Assembly (NCBI GenBank): GCA_036504895.1 | Contig: DASXUJ010000008.1 | Span: 1-64,000 of the forward strand | Origin: Syntrophorhabdaceae bacterium | GTDB taxonomy: Bacteria > Desulfobacterota > Syntrophorhabdia > Syntrophorhabdales > Syntrophorhabdaceae | DNA length: 64,000 nt | Direction of reading: 5' to 3' | In this document: one piece after another, positions 55,293-64,000 of the stretch | How positions within the stretch are numbered: position 1 is the stretch's first letter | Layout of the letters: each line of letters begins with the position of its first letter | Translations under genes and position numbers: made by a program | Notes under the pieces: model-generated | What the model saw: the letters and a program-made list of their open reading frames with translations, nothing else | Told to the model about the DNA's origin: nothing | The model's database searches: none

Positions 55293-55502
55293 ATGAAAAA
55301 AGGAATACATCCGGAGCTGAAAACCGCGGCCGTGAAATGCGCGTGCGGGCACACGTTCGAGACCCTTTCGGTGAAAGAAAAGATCACGGTCGAAATCTGC
55401 GCCAAGTGCCACCCCATCTTCACGGGCAAGGAAAAGAGGATCGATTCAGCCGGGCAGGTAGAAAAATTCGAGAGAAGGTACGGTAAGAAAACAGAAAAGT
55501 AA
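55293..55502 (+). CDS. rpmE: Ribosomal protein bL31
   Basis: A 69-residue large-subunit protein of the zinc-containing form: Cys16, Cys18, Cys36 and Cys39 (KCACGH and CAKCHP). [10 protein letters not shown] at the start and [15 protein letters not shown]-type tail are typical. It begins one base after the rho stop and its TAA overlaps the prfA ATG (TAATG). Confidence 0.96.
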   Translation: MKKGIHPELKTAAVKCACGHTFETLSVKEKITVEICAKCHPIFTGKEKRIDSAGQVEKFERRYGKKTEK

Positions 55503-56566
55503 TGTTCGAAAGACTGGAAGAGACGGAGAAGCGGTACCGGGAGATCGAAGCGGAGATGTCCCTGCCCGAATCCATGGCCAACATGGAAGTATATAAAAAG
55601 CTGGCCAAGGAGCGGACGGAGATCAAAGAGGTCGTCGACCTCTTCAGGGAATGGAAGAAACGGAAGGAAGACGCCGAGAATTGCGCCGAGATGGTGAGCA
55701 CCGAGACTGACGAGGAGCTTAAACAGATGGCGCGAGACGAAGCGGCCCTCCTGGACAAGGAGAGGGAGACCTATGAAAACCTTCTCACCGAAAGGCTGCT
55801 CAGAAAGCACGAGTCTACCTCCAGGAGCATGTTCCTCGAAATCAGGGCGGGTACGGGCGGAGGAGAGGCAGCGCTCTTCGCGCGGGAGCTCCTCACCATG
55901 TACCTCAGGTATGCGGAAAAGATGCGCTGGAAGACCGAGCTTATGGAAGCGTCCATTTCGGACCTTGGGGGCCTCAAAGAGGCCATACTCCTGGTGGAGA
56001 ACAAGGACGCCTTCGGTATGCTCAAGTATGAGAGCGGCGTCCACAGGGTCCAGAGGGTGCCCCTGACCGAAGCACAGGGGCGGATCCACACGTCCACCGT
56101 GACCGTCGCGGTACTCCCGGAGCCCGAGGAGCTCGAGCTCGACATCAGCCCCGACGAAATGCGTATCGATGTCTTCCGGTCGAGCGGCCCCGGAGGTCAG
56201 CACGTGAATACCACCGACTCCGCCGTCAGAATTACCCATATCCCCACGGGCCTCGTGGTCACCTGCCAGGACGAAAAATCCCAGCATAAAAATAAGGCCA
56301 AGGCGATACGGGTGCTCCGGGCACGCCTGAAAGAGAAGATGGAGGGCGAGAAGGAGCAGGAGATCTCTGAAGAGCGGCGAAAACAGGTGGGCACCGGCGA
56401 CAGGAGCGAGCGCATACGTACCTACAATTTCCCCCAGGGAAGGGTAACCGATCACAGGATCGGCCTCACCCTTTATAAGCTCCAGGATGTATTGGACGGG
56501 AACCTCGACGCCATCATTACCCCCTTGTCCGCCCACTTTCGTTCCGAAACCATCAAAAACGGGTAG
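55502..56566 (+). CDS. prfA: Peptide chain release factor 1
   Basis: A 354-residue RF1, which ends translation at UAA and UAG. Domain 1 helices, then the [19 protein letters not shown] segment, the catalytic GGQ near residue 229 ([20 protein letters not shown]), [14 protein letters not shown], and [16 protein letters not shown] at the end. It is RF1, not RF2, by length and the absence of a programmed frameshift. RF1 reads UAG, which is relevant to the amber codon in glycosyltransferase 2: normal termination is expected there. Confidence 0.95.
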   Translation: MFERLEETEKRYREIEAEMSLPESMANMEVYKKLAKERTEIKEVVDLFREWKKRKEDAENCAEMVSTETDEELKQMARDEAALLDKERETYENLLTERLLRKHESTSRSMFLEIRAGTGGGEAALFARELLTMYLRYAEKMRWKTELMEASISDLGGLKEAILLVENKDAFGMLKYESGVHRVQRVPLTEAQGRIHTSTVTVAVLPEPEELELDISPDEMRIDVFRSSGPGGQHVNTTDSAVRITHIPTGLVVTCQDEKSQHKNKAKAIRVLRARLKEKMEGEKEQEISEERRKQVGTGDRSERIRTYNFPQGRVTDHRIGLTLYKLQDVLDGNLDAIITPLSAHFRSETIKNG

Positions 56567-56573
56567 AGAACCC

Positions 56574-57404
56574 TTGCGGATCAGAGACCTCATGACAAAA
56601 GGTGGGGAATTGACCGGACTTGAGAAGGTAGCCATAATCTCCCGGGTCCTTTCCCTTCGCAGTGAAGCGGTGCTGGCCCATCCGGACAGAGAGATGGGCG
56701 AGTCCGCGGCCCGCCGCATCAAAGACCTCTTCGCCCAAAGGGAGACGGGGAAGCCCCTCGCCTACATTACGGGAGAAAAGGAATTCTTCTCCCATCCCTT
56801 TGCCGTTGACGGAAACGTCCTTATCCCGCGACCCGACACGGAGGTGCTCGTGGAAGAGGCCCTCTCAATTCTCGGGGGCCGCCCGCTGATGCGATCTGTC
56901 GTGGACATGGGCACCGGCTCGGGCATTATCGGGAATACGGTAGCAAGGAAATCGGGACGCTCTGTGCTCTGCGTCGATGTCTCTACGCCGGCGTTGTCGG
57001 TGGCGCAAAAAAACGGAAGAGACCCCGCGGTCTCGGGACGCCTGACCTTTCTGTGCTCCGACCTCTTCTACGCGGTCAAGAAAGGAGCGAGATTCGACAT
57101 GGTCCTTGCCAACCTTCCCTATGTGCCGGAGGGTGAATGGGAAGATCTCATGAAGGACGTAAAAGAGTTCGAGCCTGCCCTCGCGCTCCTCGGAGGGGCC
57201 GACGGTCTCGACGTCTACCGGAGTTTTGTTCGCGCCCTGCCCGATCACATGGAAGAAGGGGGATATGTGCTCTGTGAGATAGGGTCCGCAAGACAGGCGG
57301 ACATGCTGGGAGAGCTCCTCGCGTCCGTCGGGTGTATGGTGACGAAGAAGAAAGACCTTGCAGGCAAGGAAAGGGTGGTCATAGGAAAATGGATAAATTC
57401 GTAA
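56574..57404 (+). CDS. prmC: Release factor N5-glutamine methyltransferase
   Basis: A 276-residue SAM-dependent methyltransferase that modifies the Gln of the GGQ motif in release factors, encoded right after its substrate. N-terminal helical domain with REREG-like GKPLAYITGEKEFFSHPF, then DMGTGSGIIGN (SAM-binding motif I), CVDVSTPALSVA, and the substrate loop. The last reads ANLPYVPE, where the family usually has NPPY. The TTG at 56574 is chosen since its reading (LRIRDLMTKGG) matches the usual N-terminus; an ATG at 56592 is the alternative. It overlaps murA by 16 bp. Confidence 0.9.
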   Translation: MRIRDLMTKGGELTGLEKVAIISRVLSLRSEAVLAHPDREMGESAARRIKDLFAQRETGKPLAYITGEKEFFSHPFAVDGNVLIPRPDTEVLVEEALSILGGRPLMRSVVDMGTGSGIIGNTVARKSGRSVLCVDVSTPALSVAQKNGRDPAVSGRLTFLCSDLFYAVKKGARFDMVLANLPYVPEGEWEDLMKDVKEFEPALALLGGADGLDVYRSFVRALPDHMEEGGYVLCEIGSARQADMLGELLASVGCMVTKKKDLAGKERVVIGKWINS

Positions 57405-58663
57405 TAGAGGGCGGCGAGCGGCTCAACGGCACAGTCCGTATGAGCGGTTCCAAAAACGCAGTCCTGCCCGTGCTCGCGGCGACGATCCTCGCGAAAGGCG
57501 TCTATGCGATCGGAAATGTGCCCCGCCTCAAAGACGTGGAGACCATGGCGAGACTCATCGGTATTCTCGGGGCAAAAGCGGAGTGGAAAGAAGACCACAT
57601 ATTGCGCGTGGATACCAAAGGAACGGGCAACCATGTGGCGCCTTACGAGCTCGTGAAGGAGATGAGGGCCTCGGTCCTCGTCCTCGGAGCCCTCATAAGC
57701 GCGTTTAAAAAGGCCACGGTCTCCTATCCGGGAGGGTGCGCCATAGGGGAGCGGCCCATAGACCTCCACCTGAAGGGACTTACGGCGCTGGGCTGCGACG
57801 TCCATATGAAGGAAGGATATGTGGAGGTGACGGCAAAGCATATGAAGGGTGGGCGCATCACCTTCGAGACCACCACGGTCGGAGGGACGGAAAATATCCT
57901 TATGGCCGCGGTGCGGGCAAAAGGGGAGACGGTGATCGAGAACGCCGCCCGGGAGCCCGAGGTGGTCGACCTCGCGCGGATGCTCAGGAAAATGGGTGCA
58001 AAGATCGATGGGGAAGGTACCCAGGTCATTCGGATACGCGGGGTTGATTCACTCAAGGCCTGCAATTACGATGTGATCCCGGACCGGATCGAGACAGGCA
58101 CCTTTCTTGCCGCCTGCGCCATGACCAGGGGTAATATTACTATAGAGAATTGCGTGCCGGAGCATATAAAAGCGGTGATCGAGAAGCTCAGAGAAACGGG
58201 CATGGAGATTACGGAAGAGGGGAGTACCATCCGGGCCGCCATGACGCGGAAAAGGCCCATCGCGGTGGACATAAAGACCATACCTTATCCAGGGTTCCCC
58301 ACGGACATGCAGGCCCAGATGATGGCCCTTATGACCATCTCACGGGGAGTGAGCGCCGTAACGGAGACCATATTCGAGAACAGGATGATGCATGCGGCAG
58401 AGCTTCGCCGGATGGGAGGGGATATACGGGTCATCGGTAAGACCGCGATCGTGAAGGGCGGGAAAAGCCTCTCCGGCGCAAAGGTGATGGCCACCGACCT
58501 CCGGGCAAGCGCCTCCCTGATCATAGCCGGACTCGCGGCCTACGGCACTACCGAGATCTCGCGGATCTACCATATCGACAGGGGTTATGAAGCGATCGAA
58601 AAGAAGCTCTCCGGACTTGGAGCCAGGATAGAGAGGAAGAAAGATGAAGATATGGGATCTTGA
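57389..58663 (+). CDS. murA: UDP-N-acetylglucosamine 1-carboxyvinyltransferase
   Basis: A 424-residue enzyme for the first committed step of peptidoglycan synthesis. N-terminal GSKNAVLPVLAATIL carries the substrate-binding Lys-Asn, the catalytic Cys is about residue 117 in YPGGCAIGERPIDLHLKG (fosfomycin target, Cys form), and the C-terminus has GFPTDMQAQMMALM and ATDLRASASLIIAGLAA. The start is inside the 3' end of prmC. The 3' end overlaps hisD by 20 bp. Confidence 0.95.
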   Translation: MDKFVIEGGERLNGTVRMSGSKNAVLPVLAATILAKGVYAIGNVPRLKDVETMARLIGILGAKAEWKEDHILRVDTKGTGNHVAPYELVKEMRASVLVLGALISAFKKATVSYPGGCAIGERPIDLHLKGLTALGCDVHMKEGYVEVTAKHMKGGRITFETTTVGGTENILMAAVRAKGETVIENAAREPEVVDLARMLRKMGAKIDGEGTQVIRIRGVDSLKACNYDVIPDRIETGTFLAACAMTRGNITIENCVPEHIKAVIEKLRETGMEITEEGSTIRAAMTRKRPIAVDIKTIPYPGFPTDMQAQMMALMTISRGVSAVTETIFENRMMHAAELRRMGGDIRVIGKTAIVKGGKSLSGAKVMATDLRASASLIIAGLAAYGTTEISRIYHIDRGYEAIEKKLSGLGARIERKKDEDMGS

Positions 58664-59921
58664 AAGGGAATATGACCGCCTCATCCCCTTCATCTCCGAG
58701 GGGAGAGAAAGAAGAAAAGCGTCCATAGGTCCCGCGGTACAGAAGATAAAGAAGGAGCTCCTCGCCCACGGCGAGGCGGCACTCGTGGAATTCTCGAAGC
58801 GCTGGGACGGTTGGGAAAAGGAATATCCCCTCAAAGTCACGGAGGACGAAATCCGGGAGGCCGCGGAGGCCATACCCCATGGGGACCGGGCCATCATCCG
58901 CGGCATGATACAGAACGTGCGCGCCTTTCACCGCTTCCAGAAATCCAAATCACGCACCTACCGGAGCAGGGGCCTTCTCGTGAAAGAGGAGTTCGTGCCC
59001 GTTGAAAAGGCCATGGTCTATGTCCCCGGCGGCACCGCGCCATACCCGTCATCCGTGACCATGGGGGTGGTGCCCGCCCAACTCGCCGGCGTGAAAGAGA
59101 TATTTTTGGCCACACCGGCGAAAAAGGGCGCCATAAACCCCTATATCCTCGCCGCATGTTCCATGCTCGGCGTGACGGAGGTCTTCCGGATCGGCGGCGC
59201 CCAGGCCGTATTTGCCTTTTCCTTCGGCATCGGACCCATCCCAAAGGTCGATATTATCGTGGGTCCCGGAAACGCCTACGTTGAAGAGGCAAAGAGGGAC
59301 GTCTACGGGAGGGTGGGGATCGATATGCTCGCCGGCCCCTCGGAGCTCGTCGTTCTTGCCACTGAAGCATTTTCACCGCGCCTCCTCGCGTGGGACCTGA
59401 TGTCACAGGCAGAACATGATGAGATGGCAATGGTGGGTTTGATCTCTCCTTCCGAAGCACACCTCAGGGAGGTCGAACAAGAGATAGACAGCCTCATCGG
59501 ATCGAGCCCCAGGGCTGCCGTGACGAGAAAGGCCCTGGACGAAAATGGCTTTCTCGCCCGCTACAAAGACATAGATAAGGCAATCAGCCTGGTGAATGCC
59601 ATCGCACCCGAGCATATGGAGCTTATCGGCGATGAAGCCCTGGGTGAGAGGATCCTTTATCCGGGCATCCTTTACGTCGGGCCCTCGACCCCGGTTGCGC
59701 TGGGCGATTATTATATCGGTACCAATCATGTGCTGCCCACGAGCGGCGCGGGAAGGTTTACCGGGGGGCTCTCAGTCGACACCTTCCTGAGAAGAAAAAT
59801 GGTGGTGAAGGCGGAGAAGGAATTCATCACACGATACGGGGACAATGCCGAAAGGCTCGCCCGCATAGAAGGTCTCTTCGCCCACGGAGAGGCCATAAAG
59901 GCCAGAAAGGAGTCCAAATGA
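58644..59921 (+). CDS. hisD: Histidinol dehydrogenase
   Basis: A 425-residue NAD- and zinc-dependent enzyme for the last two steps of histidine synthesis. Visible: [64 protein letters not shown], the [10 protein letters not shown] segment with the zinc-binding Gln/His, APEHMELI, and [18 protein letters not shown]. Length is normal. It opens the his part of the run, with an ATGA overlap to hisG. Confidence 0.95.
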   Translation: MKIWDLEREYDRLIPFISEGRERRKASIGPAVQKIKKELLAHGEAALVEFSKRWDGWEKEYPLKVTEDEIREAAEAIPHGDRAIIRGMIQNVRAFHRFQKSKSRTYRSRGLLVKEEFVPVEKAMVYVPGGTAPYPSSVTMGVVPAQLAGVKEIFLATPAKKGAINPYILAACSMLGVTEVFRIGGAQAVFAFSFGIGPIPKVDIIVGPGNAYVEEAKRDVYGRVGIDMLAGPSELVVLATEAFSPRLLAWDLMSQAEHDEMAMVGLISPSEAHLREVEQEIDSLIGSSPRAAVTRKALDENGFLARYKDIDKAISLVNAIAPEHMELIGDEALGERILYPGILYVGPSTPVALGDYYIGTNHVLPTSGAGRFTGGLSVDTFLRRKMVVKAEKEFITRYGDNAERLARIEGLFAHGEAIKARKESK

Positions 59922-60787
59922 AACTGAAAATAGGTTTACCGAAGGGAAGCCTCCAGGAGACGACGTTCAAGCTTTTCAAGAACGCGGGGTACACGATAAA
60001 ACTGCCGGAGCGCTCCTATGTGCCGGTAATCGACGACCCTGAAATAGAAGGCCTCGTGATAAGGGCCCAGGAGATGGCCCGCTATGTGGAAGACGGCATC
60101 CTCGACATGGGGATCACCGGATACGACTGGGTAAAGGAACAGGACGCGAAGGTGGTGGAGCTGGTCCGCCTCAAGTACGGGAAGGTGGGGTTCAGGGGGG
60201 TAAAATGGGTAGTGGCCGTGCCCATGGATTCGCCCATAAAGACCGTCGAAGACCTGAAGGGAAAGAAGATCGCCACCGAGCTGGTAGGGTTTACGAAGAG
60301 GTTCCTCAAGAAGAGGGGCATCGAGGCGAGCGTTGAATTCTCATGGGGCGCGACCGAGGTGAAGCCGCCTCTTCTGGCGGATGCGATTATCGAAGTCACG
60401 GAAACCGGGGCCTCCCTGAAGGCCAACAATCTGAGGATCGTGGATACGATCCTCGAGTCGGAGACCGTGGTGATCGCCAATAAAGACGCATGGAAAGACA
60501 AGTGGAAAAAAAGAAAGATAGAGAATATAATGATCTTGTTGAAAGGCGCGCTCCTGGCGGAAGAGAAGGTGGGGCTCAAGATGAATGTGCCGAGGAAGGT
60601 GCTGAAAACAGTGACCGAAATCCTCCCCTCCCTCCATACGCCCACGGTGTCGAACCTTTCAGACGATAAATGGGTCGCCATAGAGGTGATCATCGACGAG
60701 AAGGTGGTGAGGGATATTATCCCCGACCTGAAACGGGCCGGAGCGGAAGGCATCGTTGAGTATCCTTTGAGCAAGGTAATACCCTAA
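59918..60787 (+). CDS. hisG: ATP phosphoribosyltransferase, long form
   Basis: A 289-residue catalytic subunit for the first step of histidine synthesis. It has the periplasmic-binding-like catalytic part ([66 protein letters not shown]) and the extra C-terminal regulatory domain of the long form ([45 protein letters not shown]). Long forms are feedback-inhibited by histidine and need no HisZ. Confidence 0.94.
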   Translation: MKLKIGLPKGSLQETTFKLFKNAGYTIKLPERSYVPVIDDPEIEGLVIRAQEMARYVEDGILDMGITGYDWVKEQDAKVVELVRLKYGKVGFRGVKWVVAVPMDSPIKTVEDLKGKKIATELVGFTKRFLKKRGIEASVEFSWGATEVKPPLLADAIIEVTETGASLKANNLRIVDTILESETVVIANKDAWKDKWKKRKIENIMILLKGALLAEEKVGLKMNVPRKVLKTVTEILPSLHTPTVSNLSDDKWVAIEVIIDEKVVRDIIPDLKRAGAEGIVEYPLSKVIP

Positions 60788-60797
60788 GGGGGAAAAT

Positions 60798-61388
60798 ATG
60801 GCAAAAGCAAGGCAGGCGAAGGTAGAGAGACAGACAAAGGAGACCGACATCAAAATAAAATTGACGGTCGATGGGGAGGGCATGGGCGACTCCTGCACTG
60901 CCATACCCTTCTTCGACCACATGCTCAATCTCTTCGCACGCCACGGCATGTTCGACCTGAGCGTGGAGGCCAAGGGGGACCTCGATGTGGATACCCATCA
61001 TACTGTCGAGGATGTGGGCATCGTCATGGGCAAGGCGCTGAAAGAGGCCATCGGCAGCGCGGAGGGCCTCAGGCGGTACGGCCATGCCATAGTGCCCATG
61101 GATGAATCTCTCGCCATGGTGGCCATAGATATGAGCGGAAGGCCCGCCTTTGTGTGGAACGGAGAGCTCCAGGGGAGGATCGCCATGTTCGATCTCGAGG
61201 TGGTGAAGGAGTTCTTCAAGGGTTTCGTGGGCGAGGCCAGGTGCGCGCTCCACGTGAACGTGCTGTACGGGGACAACCTCCATCACAAGGTGGAGGCCGT
61301 CTTCAAGGGATTCGGAAAGGCCCTCAAGGAAGCGGTCACGAGAGACGAACGGATCAAAGGGGTCCTGTCAACTAAAGGAATGTTATGA
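60798..61388 (+). CDS. hisB: Imidazoleglycerol-phosphate dehydratase
   Basis: A 196-residue monofunctional dehydratase (no HisN-type phosphatase domain). Metal-binding motifs are FFDHMLNLFARHGMFDL, DTHHTVEDVGIVMGKAL and LHVNVLYGDNLHHKVEAVFK. A 10-bp gap follows hisG and an ATGA overlap precedes hisH. The histidinol-phosphate phosphatase must therefore be encoded elsewhere. Confidence 0.94.
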   Translation: MAKARQAKVERQTKETDIKIKLTVDGEGMGDSCTAIPFFDHMLNLFARHGMFDLSVEAKGDLDVDTHHTVEDVGIVMGKALKEAIGSAEGLRRYGHAIVPMDESLAMVAIDMSGRPAFVWNGELQGRIAMFDLEVVKEFFKGFVGEARCALHVNVLYGDNLHHKVEAVFKGFGKALKEAVTRDERIKGVLSTKGML

Positions 61389-61987
61389 TCGCAATAGTCG
61401 ATTACGGTATGGGAAACCTGAAGAGCGTGACCAACGCCTTCCAGAAGCTTCATGCCGACGCAGTGATTACAAGGGACAAATCAATCATCGAGAAGGCGAA
61501 GGGCATTGTCCTTCCCGGTGTGGGCGCCTTCGGGAAGTGCATCGAAAATCTCGAGACCTTCGGGCTTCTCGATTTTATCAAAGAGTTGATCGAGAACGAC
61601 AAGCTCTACCTCGGCATATGTCTCGGTATGCAGATCCTTTTCGAGACGAGTGAAGAGGCGCCCGGAGTGCGGGGCATGGGGTTCGTGAAGGGGACCGTTC
61701 CCCGGTTCGACGGGAGCCTGAAGGTGCCGCACATGGGCTGGAACAGTATCGAGCGCGTTCATGGCGCCGAGATCCTGGACGGCATACGGGAAGGCGAGTT
61801 CTTCTACTTCGTCCACTCCTACTATTGTTCTCCTGAAGAGGACGTGACGGCCACGAAAACGACATACGGGATCGACTTCGCGTCGTCAATTCAGAAAAAA
61901 AGGGTATTCGCCTGCCAATTCCACCCGGAAAAAAGCCAGCGCGTGGGACTCGCCCTGCTTACGAATTTCATTAAGATGACGAAATAG
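61385..61987 (+). CDS. hisH: Imidazole glycerol phosphate synthase, glutaminase subunit
   Basis: A 200-residue class I glutamine amidotransferase that supplies ammonia to HisF. Nucleophile Cys79 in LGICLGMQILFE, His180 and Glu182 in QFHPEKSQ, and PHMGWNS in between. It is the last gene of the run. hisA, hisF and hisI, which often follow, are not here; an intergenic repeat region begins 40 bp after the stop. Confidence 0.94.
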   Translation: MIAIVDYGMGNLKSVTNAFQKLHADAVITRDKSIIEKAKGIVLPGVGAFGKCIENLETFGLLDFIKELIENDKLYLGICLGMQILFETSEEAPGVRGMGFVKGTVPRFDGSLKVPHMGWNSIERVHGAEILDGIREGEFFYFVHSYYCSPEEDVTATKTTYGIDFASSIQKKRVFACQFHPEKSQRVGLALLTNFIKMTK

Positions 61988-62026
61988 GCGCACAGCTGTT
62001 CATGGGGCCCGCGTCGCATGCCATTT

Positions 62027-62108
62027 AGGGGGCTCACGTCGCCCCCTCGGCGAACAAAGTCCGCCGAGCCTCCCCCCTCTCGCGCGCTGTGCGCGCTACA
62101 TCACGCCG
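62027..62108. repeat. Dispersed variable-stem repeat, copy 6
   Basis: GGGGGCTCACGTCGCCCC, variable stem CTCGGCG / CGCCGAG with a 9-nt loop, GAGCCTCCCCCCTCTCGCG, second stem GCGCGC / GCGCGC around TGT, then TACATCACGC. Same orientation as copy 1, just after hisH. Confidence 0.8.
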
Positions 62109-62243
62109 GGAAGATCCCTACCTGTGCCTTCGTCTTAATTTCCGCTTTGCGTTGTAAACGGTATGCTCACTTTTCGCGCTCCTTAGTCAACTGAGGTGCC
62201 GGGCCTTTCATCCACTCTTACCGGGTTTGCGCCGCACATTTGT

Positions 62244-62350
62244 AAGGGGCTTGCGTCGCCCCTCCGATAGCAAAGCTATCGGAGCCTCCCCCCTAAGGGC
62301 GCCTACTTTTGGCTACTCTTTGTGGCGCTCGCGGTTCGCGCTGTGACGCA
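62244..62350. repeat. Dispersed variable-stem repeat, copy 7
   Basis: AGGGGCTTGCGTCGCCCC followed by the same CTCCGATAGC / GCTATCGGAG stem as copy 1 (3-nt loop), GAGCCTCCCCCC, an extra about 30 bp and CTCGCGGTTCGCGCTGTGACGC. The shared stem with copy 1, 62 kb away, points to recent spread or exchange between the two. Confidence 0.75.
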
Positions 62351-62891
62351 GGAAATTTCTTGCAAGATTCATCAGGACATCGGATTATCGAACTGCTTCC
62401 ATTTAAATCTTATTCCGCCGCACCTTCAGGTGTAAGTCATATTGTTTCTTGGATCATATGGAACGATAAATGTGAGCGGCTGCCGACGGACTTTTTTGGG
62501 CGGGTGCTGTTCGGCCGACGGAGGTATTAACCGGACAGGGCAACTACGGTTTGGCGACGGGTGTCTATTTTTCAAATTGGACCAACTGCAGGGGGGAGGG
62601 GAGGGGGGCAAAAAATTGTCTTGACGGGCGCTAAAAACGATCTCGCAGAATTCGCGAGGCGGCACGAAAAGGCACCCATGAGGGTCATACTGACTTGAAG
62701 AGGGTGTAATGCAGTACAAGGGGTACAAGGGCCGCCAGAGAGATCGGCCGTTGCGGTCTTTTGTTGATGATGGGGTTTCGGGAGCACCAAATGACTGGAA
62801 GCACTCGTTCCCTTGATACGGTGAAAAAAACGTGCGAAAATTTATAAAAGTTCCTGATCCTCGAGGTTTGCGAAATTAACATATTCATCGT
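62351..62891. other. Intergenic region, no gene seen
   Basis: Mixed-composition sequence ahead of the PocR gene. Several short frames exist on both strands but none shows a ribosome binding site plus recognisable product. A purine-rich GGGGGGAGGGGAGGGGGGC-like tract lies at 62591-62610. Confidence 0.4.
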
Positions 62892-64000
62892 GTGGGGGCG
62901 CCGTCTATAATAGAAAGTTCGCAGAGATCGGCGCCAAGGGGGAGTGAGGGTATTCTTGTTGACGGCAAATGTGGCATAGAAGATTTGATCGACCTCGGAA
63001 GCCTGGGCAGGATTTTCAAGACCTTCGCGGAGATTACCGGATTCGGGATCGGTCTGGCGCAGCATCCTTCGGACAGGGTGCTTTTGACCTCCGGCTGGTC
63101 GGATCTGTGCGCCCGCTTTCATAGGGGCTCTCCTTCATCGCAACAGGTGTGCGAGAAGGGTCTTCATGACCTTTTCCGACAGGCGGGGGAGCCTGGCGTG
63201 CTGATAGTGAGGGAGTGCGGCCATGGTGCGGCAGATTGTGCCCTCCCGGTGTTTATCGAGGGGGCCCATGTGGCGAGCCTCTTCACGGGACAGGCATTCA
63301 TTGAAGCACCCGACCGCCTGACTCTCCGGAATCAGGTGGAACAATACGGCTATAATTCCGAGGAATATCTCAAAGCCGCATCGCGTCTACCGGTAGTCAT
63401 GAGAGAAGAGCTGGCGAACAAAGCCTCTTTCCTGACCGCAGTCGCCGTGATTATTGAGGAAATGGCGCTTCAGAATATGGAGACGAAGAAGAGAGCCGAA
63501 CTGGTCGAGAAGGAGATGAGGCGGCACGAGGATAGAGAGAGGACGCTCGCGGCAGGGGAGCGTCGATTTCGCACGGTCCTTAATTCCCTGAATGACGGAG
63601 TCCTCAGCTGTGATCCTGAAACGGGTCTCATTATGGACGTAGACGAACGCGTGTGTGAGATCTTCGGCTGGACCGGCGCAGAAGCGCAAGGACTGCCGGT
63701 AATGCAGGTATTCGGTGACGAGCCGCAGTTTTCCGGGGAAGAAGCGGTCGCCTTCCTTAGGAGGGCCGCAACAGAGGCCCTCAGCTCATCCGCCGGAGGG
63801 CGAAGCGGAAAGAGGGCAACTGGTTTTGGGCGGAGGTGGGGACGAGGCACGCGAATATCGATGGGAAAGAGCGGATCCTGGTAACCGTCCGGGACGTTTC
63901 GAAAGACCAAAAGGCCGAAGAAATGCTGCAACGGACGGAGAAAAAGTATCACGCCATCTTCGATAACGCCTATGGTCATCTTTCAGACGACGCCGGAGGG
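62892..64000 (+). CDS. PocR-domain/PAS sensory protein, frameshifted, incomplete at window end
   Basis: The N-terminal about 190 residues form a PocR-type ligand-binding domain (IEDLIDLGSLGRIFKTFAEI, CEKGLHDLFR, ADCALPVFIEGAHVASLFTGQAF, EYLKAASRLPVV), followed by a coiled coil and a PAS domain (AGERRFRTVLNSLNDGVLSC). Near 63760-63800 the frame stops making sense, while the next frame continues the PAS/PAC sequence perfectly (GNWFWAEVGTRHANIDGKER, then a second PAS start EKKYHAIFDNAYG). This is a one-base-type frameshift, either a true mutation or an assembly error. The output domain lies beyond the window; a histidine kinase is likely. The GTG at 62892 is a tentative start. Confidence 0.65.

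Noticed and set aside
62309-62728. Several 60-100 codon frames on both strands
   Set aside because: Mutually overlapping, without ribosome binding sites, in a repeat-rich spacer.

Overview
The window looks like a GC-rich bacterial chromosome segment that includes the replication origin. It most likely comes from an anaerobic Desulfobacterota-type (former deltaproteobacterial) organism, possibly Syntrophorhabdus-like. The taxon is my inference from the order coaE-rho-rpmE-prfA-prmC-murA-his, the many PAS-rich hybrid kinases, the FecR/CHASE2-cyclase/MBL trio and the PocR sensor; I made no database comparison.

Layout. 1-300: intergenic repeats. 0.3-3.5 kb (minus): pcnB, a CDP-alcohol phosphatidyltransferase and an inositol-3-phosphate synthase, which together look like an inositol-phospholipid pathway. 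3.7-7.4 kb: a lipoprotein, a saccharopine-dehydrogenase-like oxidoreductase and a type-B carboxylesterase. 7.6-11.7 kb: FecR protein, CHASE2 nucleotidyl cyclase and a metallo-beta-lactamase-fold hydrolase, a possible cyclic-nucleotide make/break module. 11.7-19.3 kb (minus): a solute-binding lipoprotein followed by two large hybrid histidine kinases that share an almost identical 1.1 kb kinase-receiver segment. 19.8-20.9 kb: an orphan gene resembling Pycsar membrane effectors, followed by repeated copies of its own 3' end mixed with a dispersed repeat. 21-22.8 kb: an exported protein and a GNAT protein. 23.0-28.3 kb: two ArnT/PMT-like glycosyltransferases flanking a two-component system. Their promoters share a motif at identical distance from the -10, and the second glycosyltransferase carries an in-frame amber codon. 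28.3-34.5 kb: an MFS transporter, a shortened chemotaxis receptor and a third hybrid kinase. 34.9-38.5 kb: an mrfA/mrfB-like DNA-repair pair. 38.6-40.7 kb: an LtaS-like phosphoglycerol transferase. 40.8-44.5 kb: an AAA ATPase flanked by 35-bp direct repeats, then an AT-rich stretch with one secreted protein. 44.5-48.0 kb (minus): a small protein, lspA and ileS. 48.0-48.5 kb: an elaborate hairpin cluster and the likely oriC. 48.5-62.0 kb (plus): dnaA, dnaN, gyrB, coaE, rho, rpmE, prfA, prmC, murA, hisD, hisG, hisB, hisH, tightly packed and often overlapping. 62.0-62.9 kb: more dispersed repeats. 62.9-64.0 kb: a PocR/PAS sensor with an apparent frameshift that runs off the window.

Strand organisation fits replication leaving the dnaA region in both directions: ileS-lspA point left and dnaA through hisH point right. 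The most unusual structures are (i) the dispersed element with constant flanks and variable but still pairing stems, (ii) three adjacent hairpins with two complementary loops inside a long inverted repeat beside dnaA, (iii) the shared promoter architecture of the two glycosyltransferases around a two-component system, and (iv) the orphan Pycsar-like effector with a graveyard of its own gene tails.
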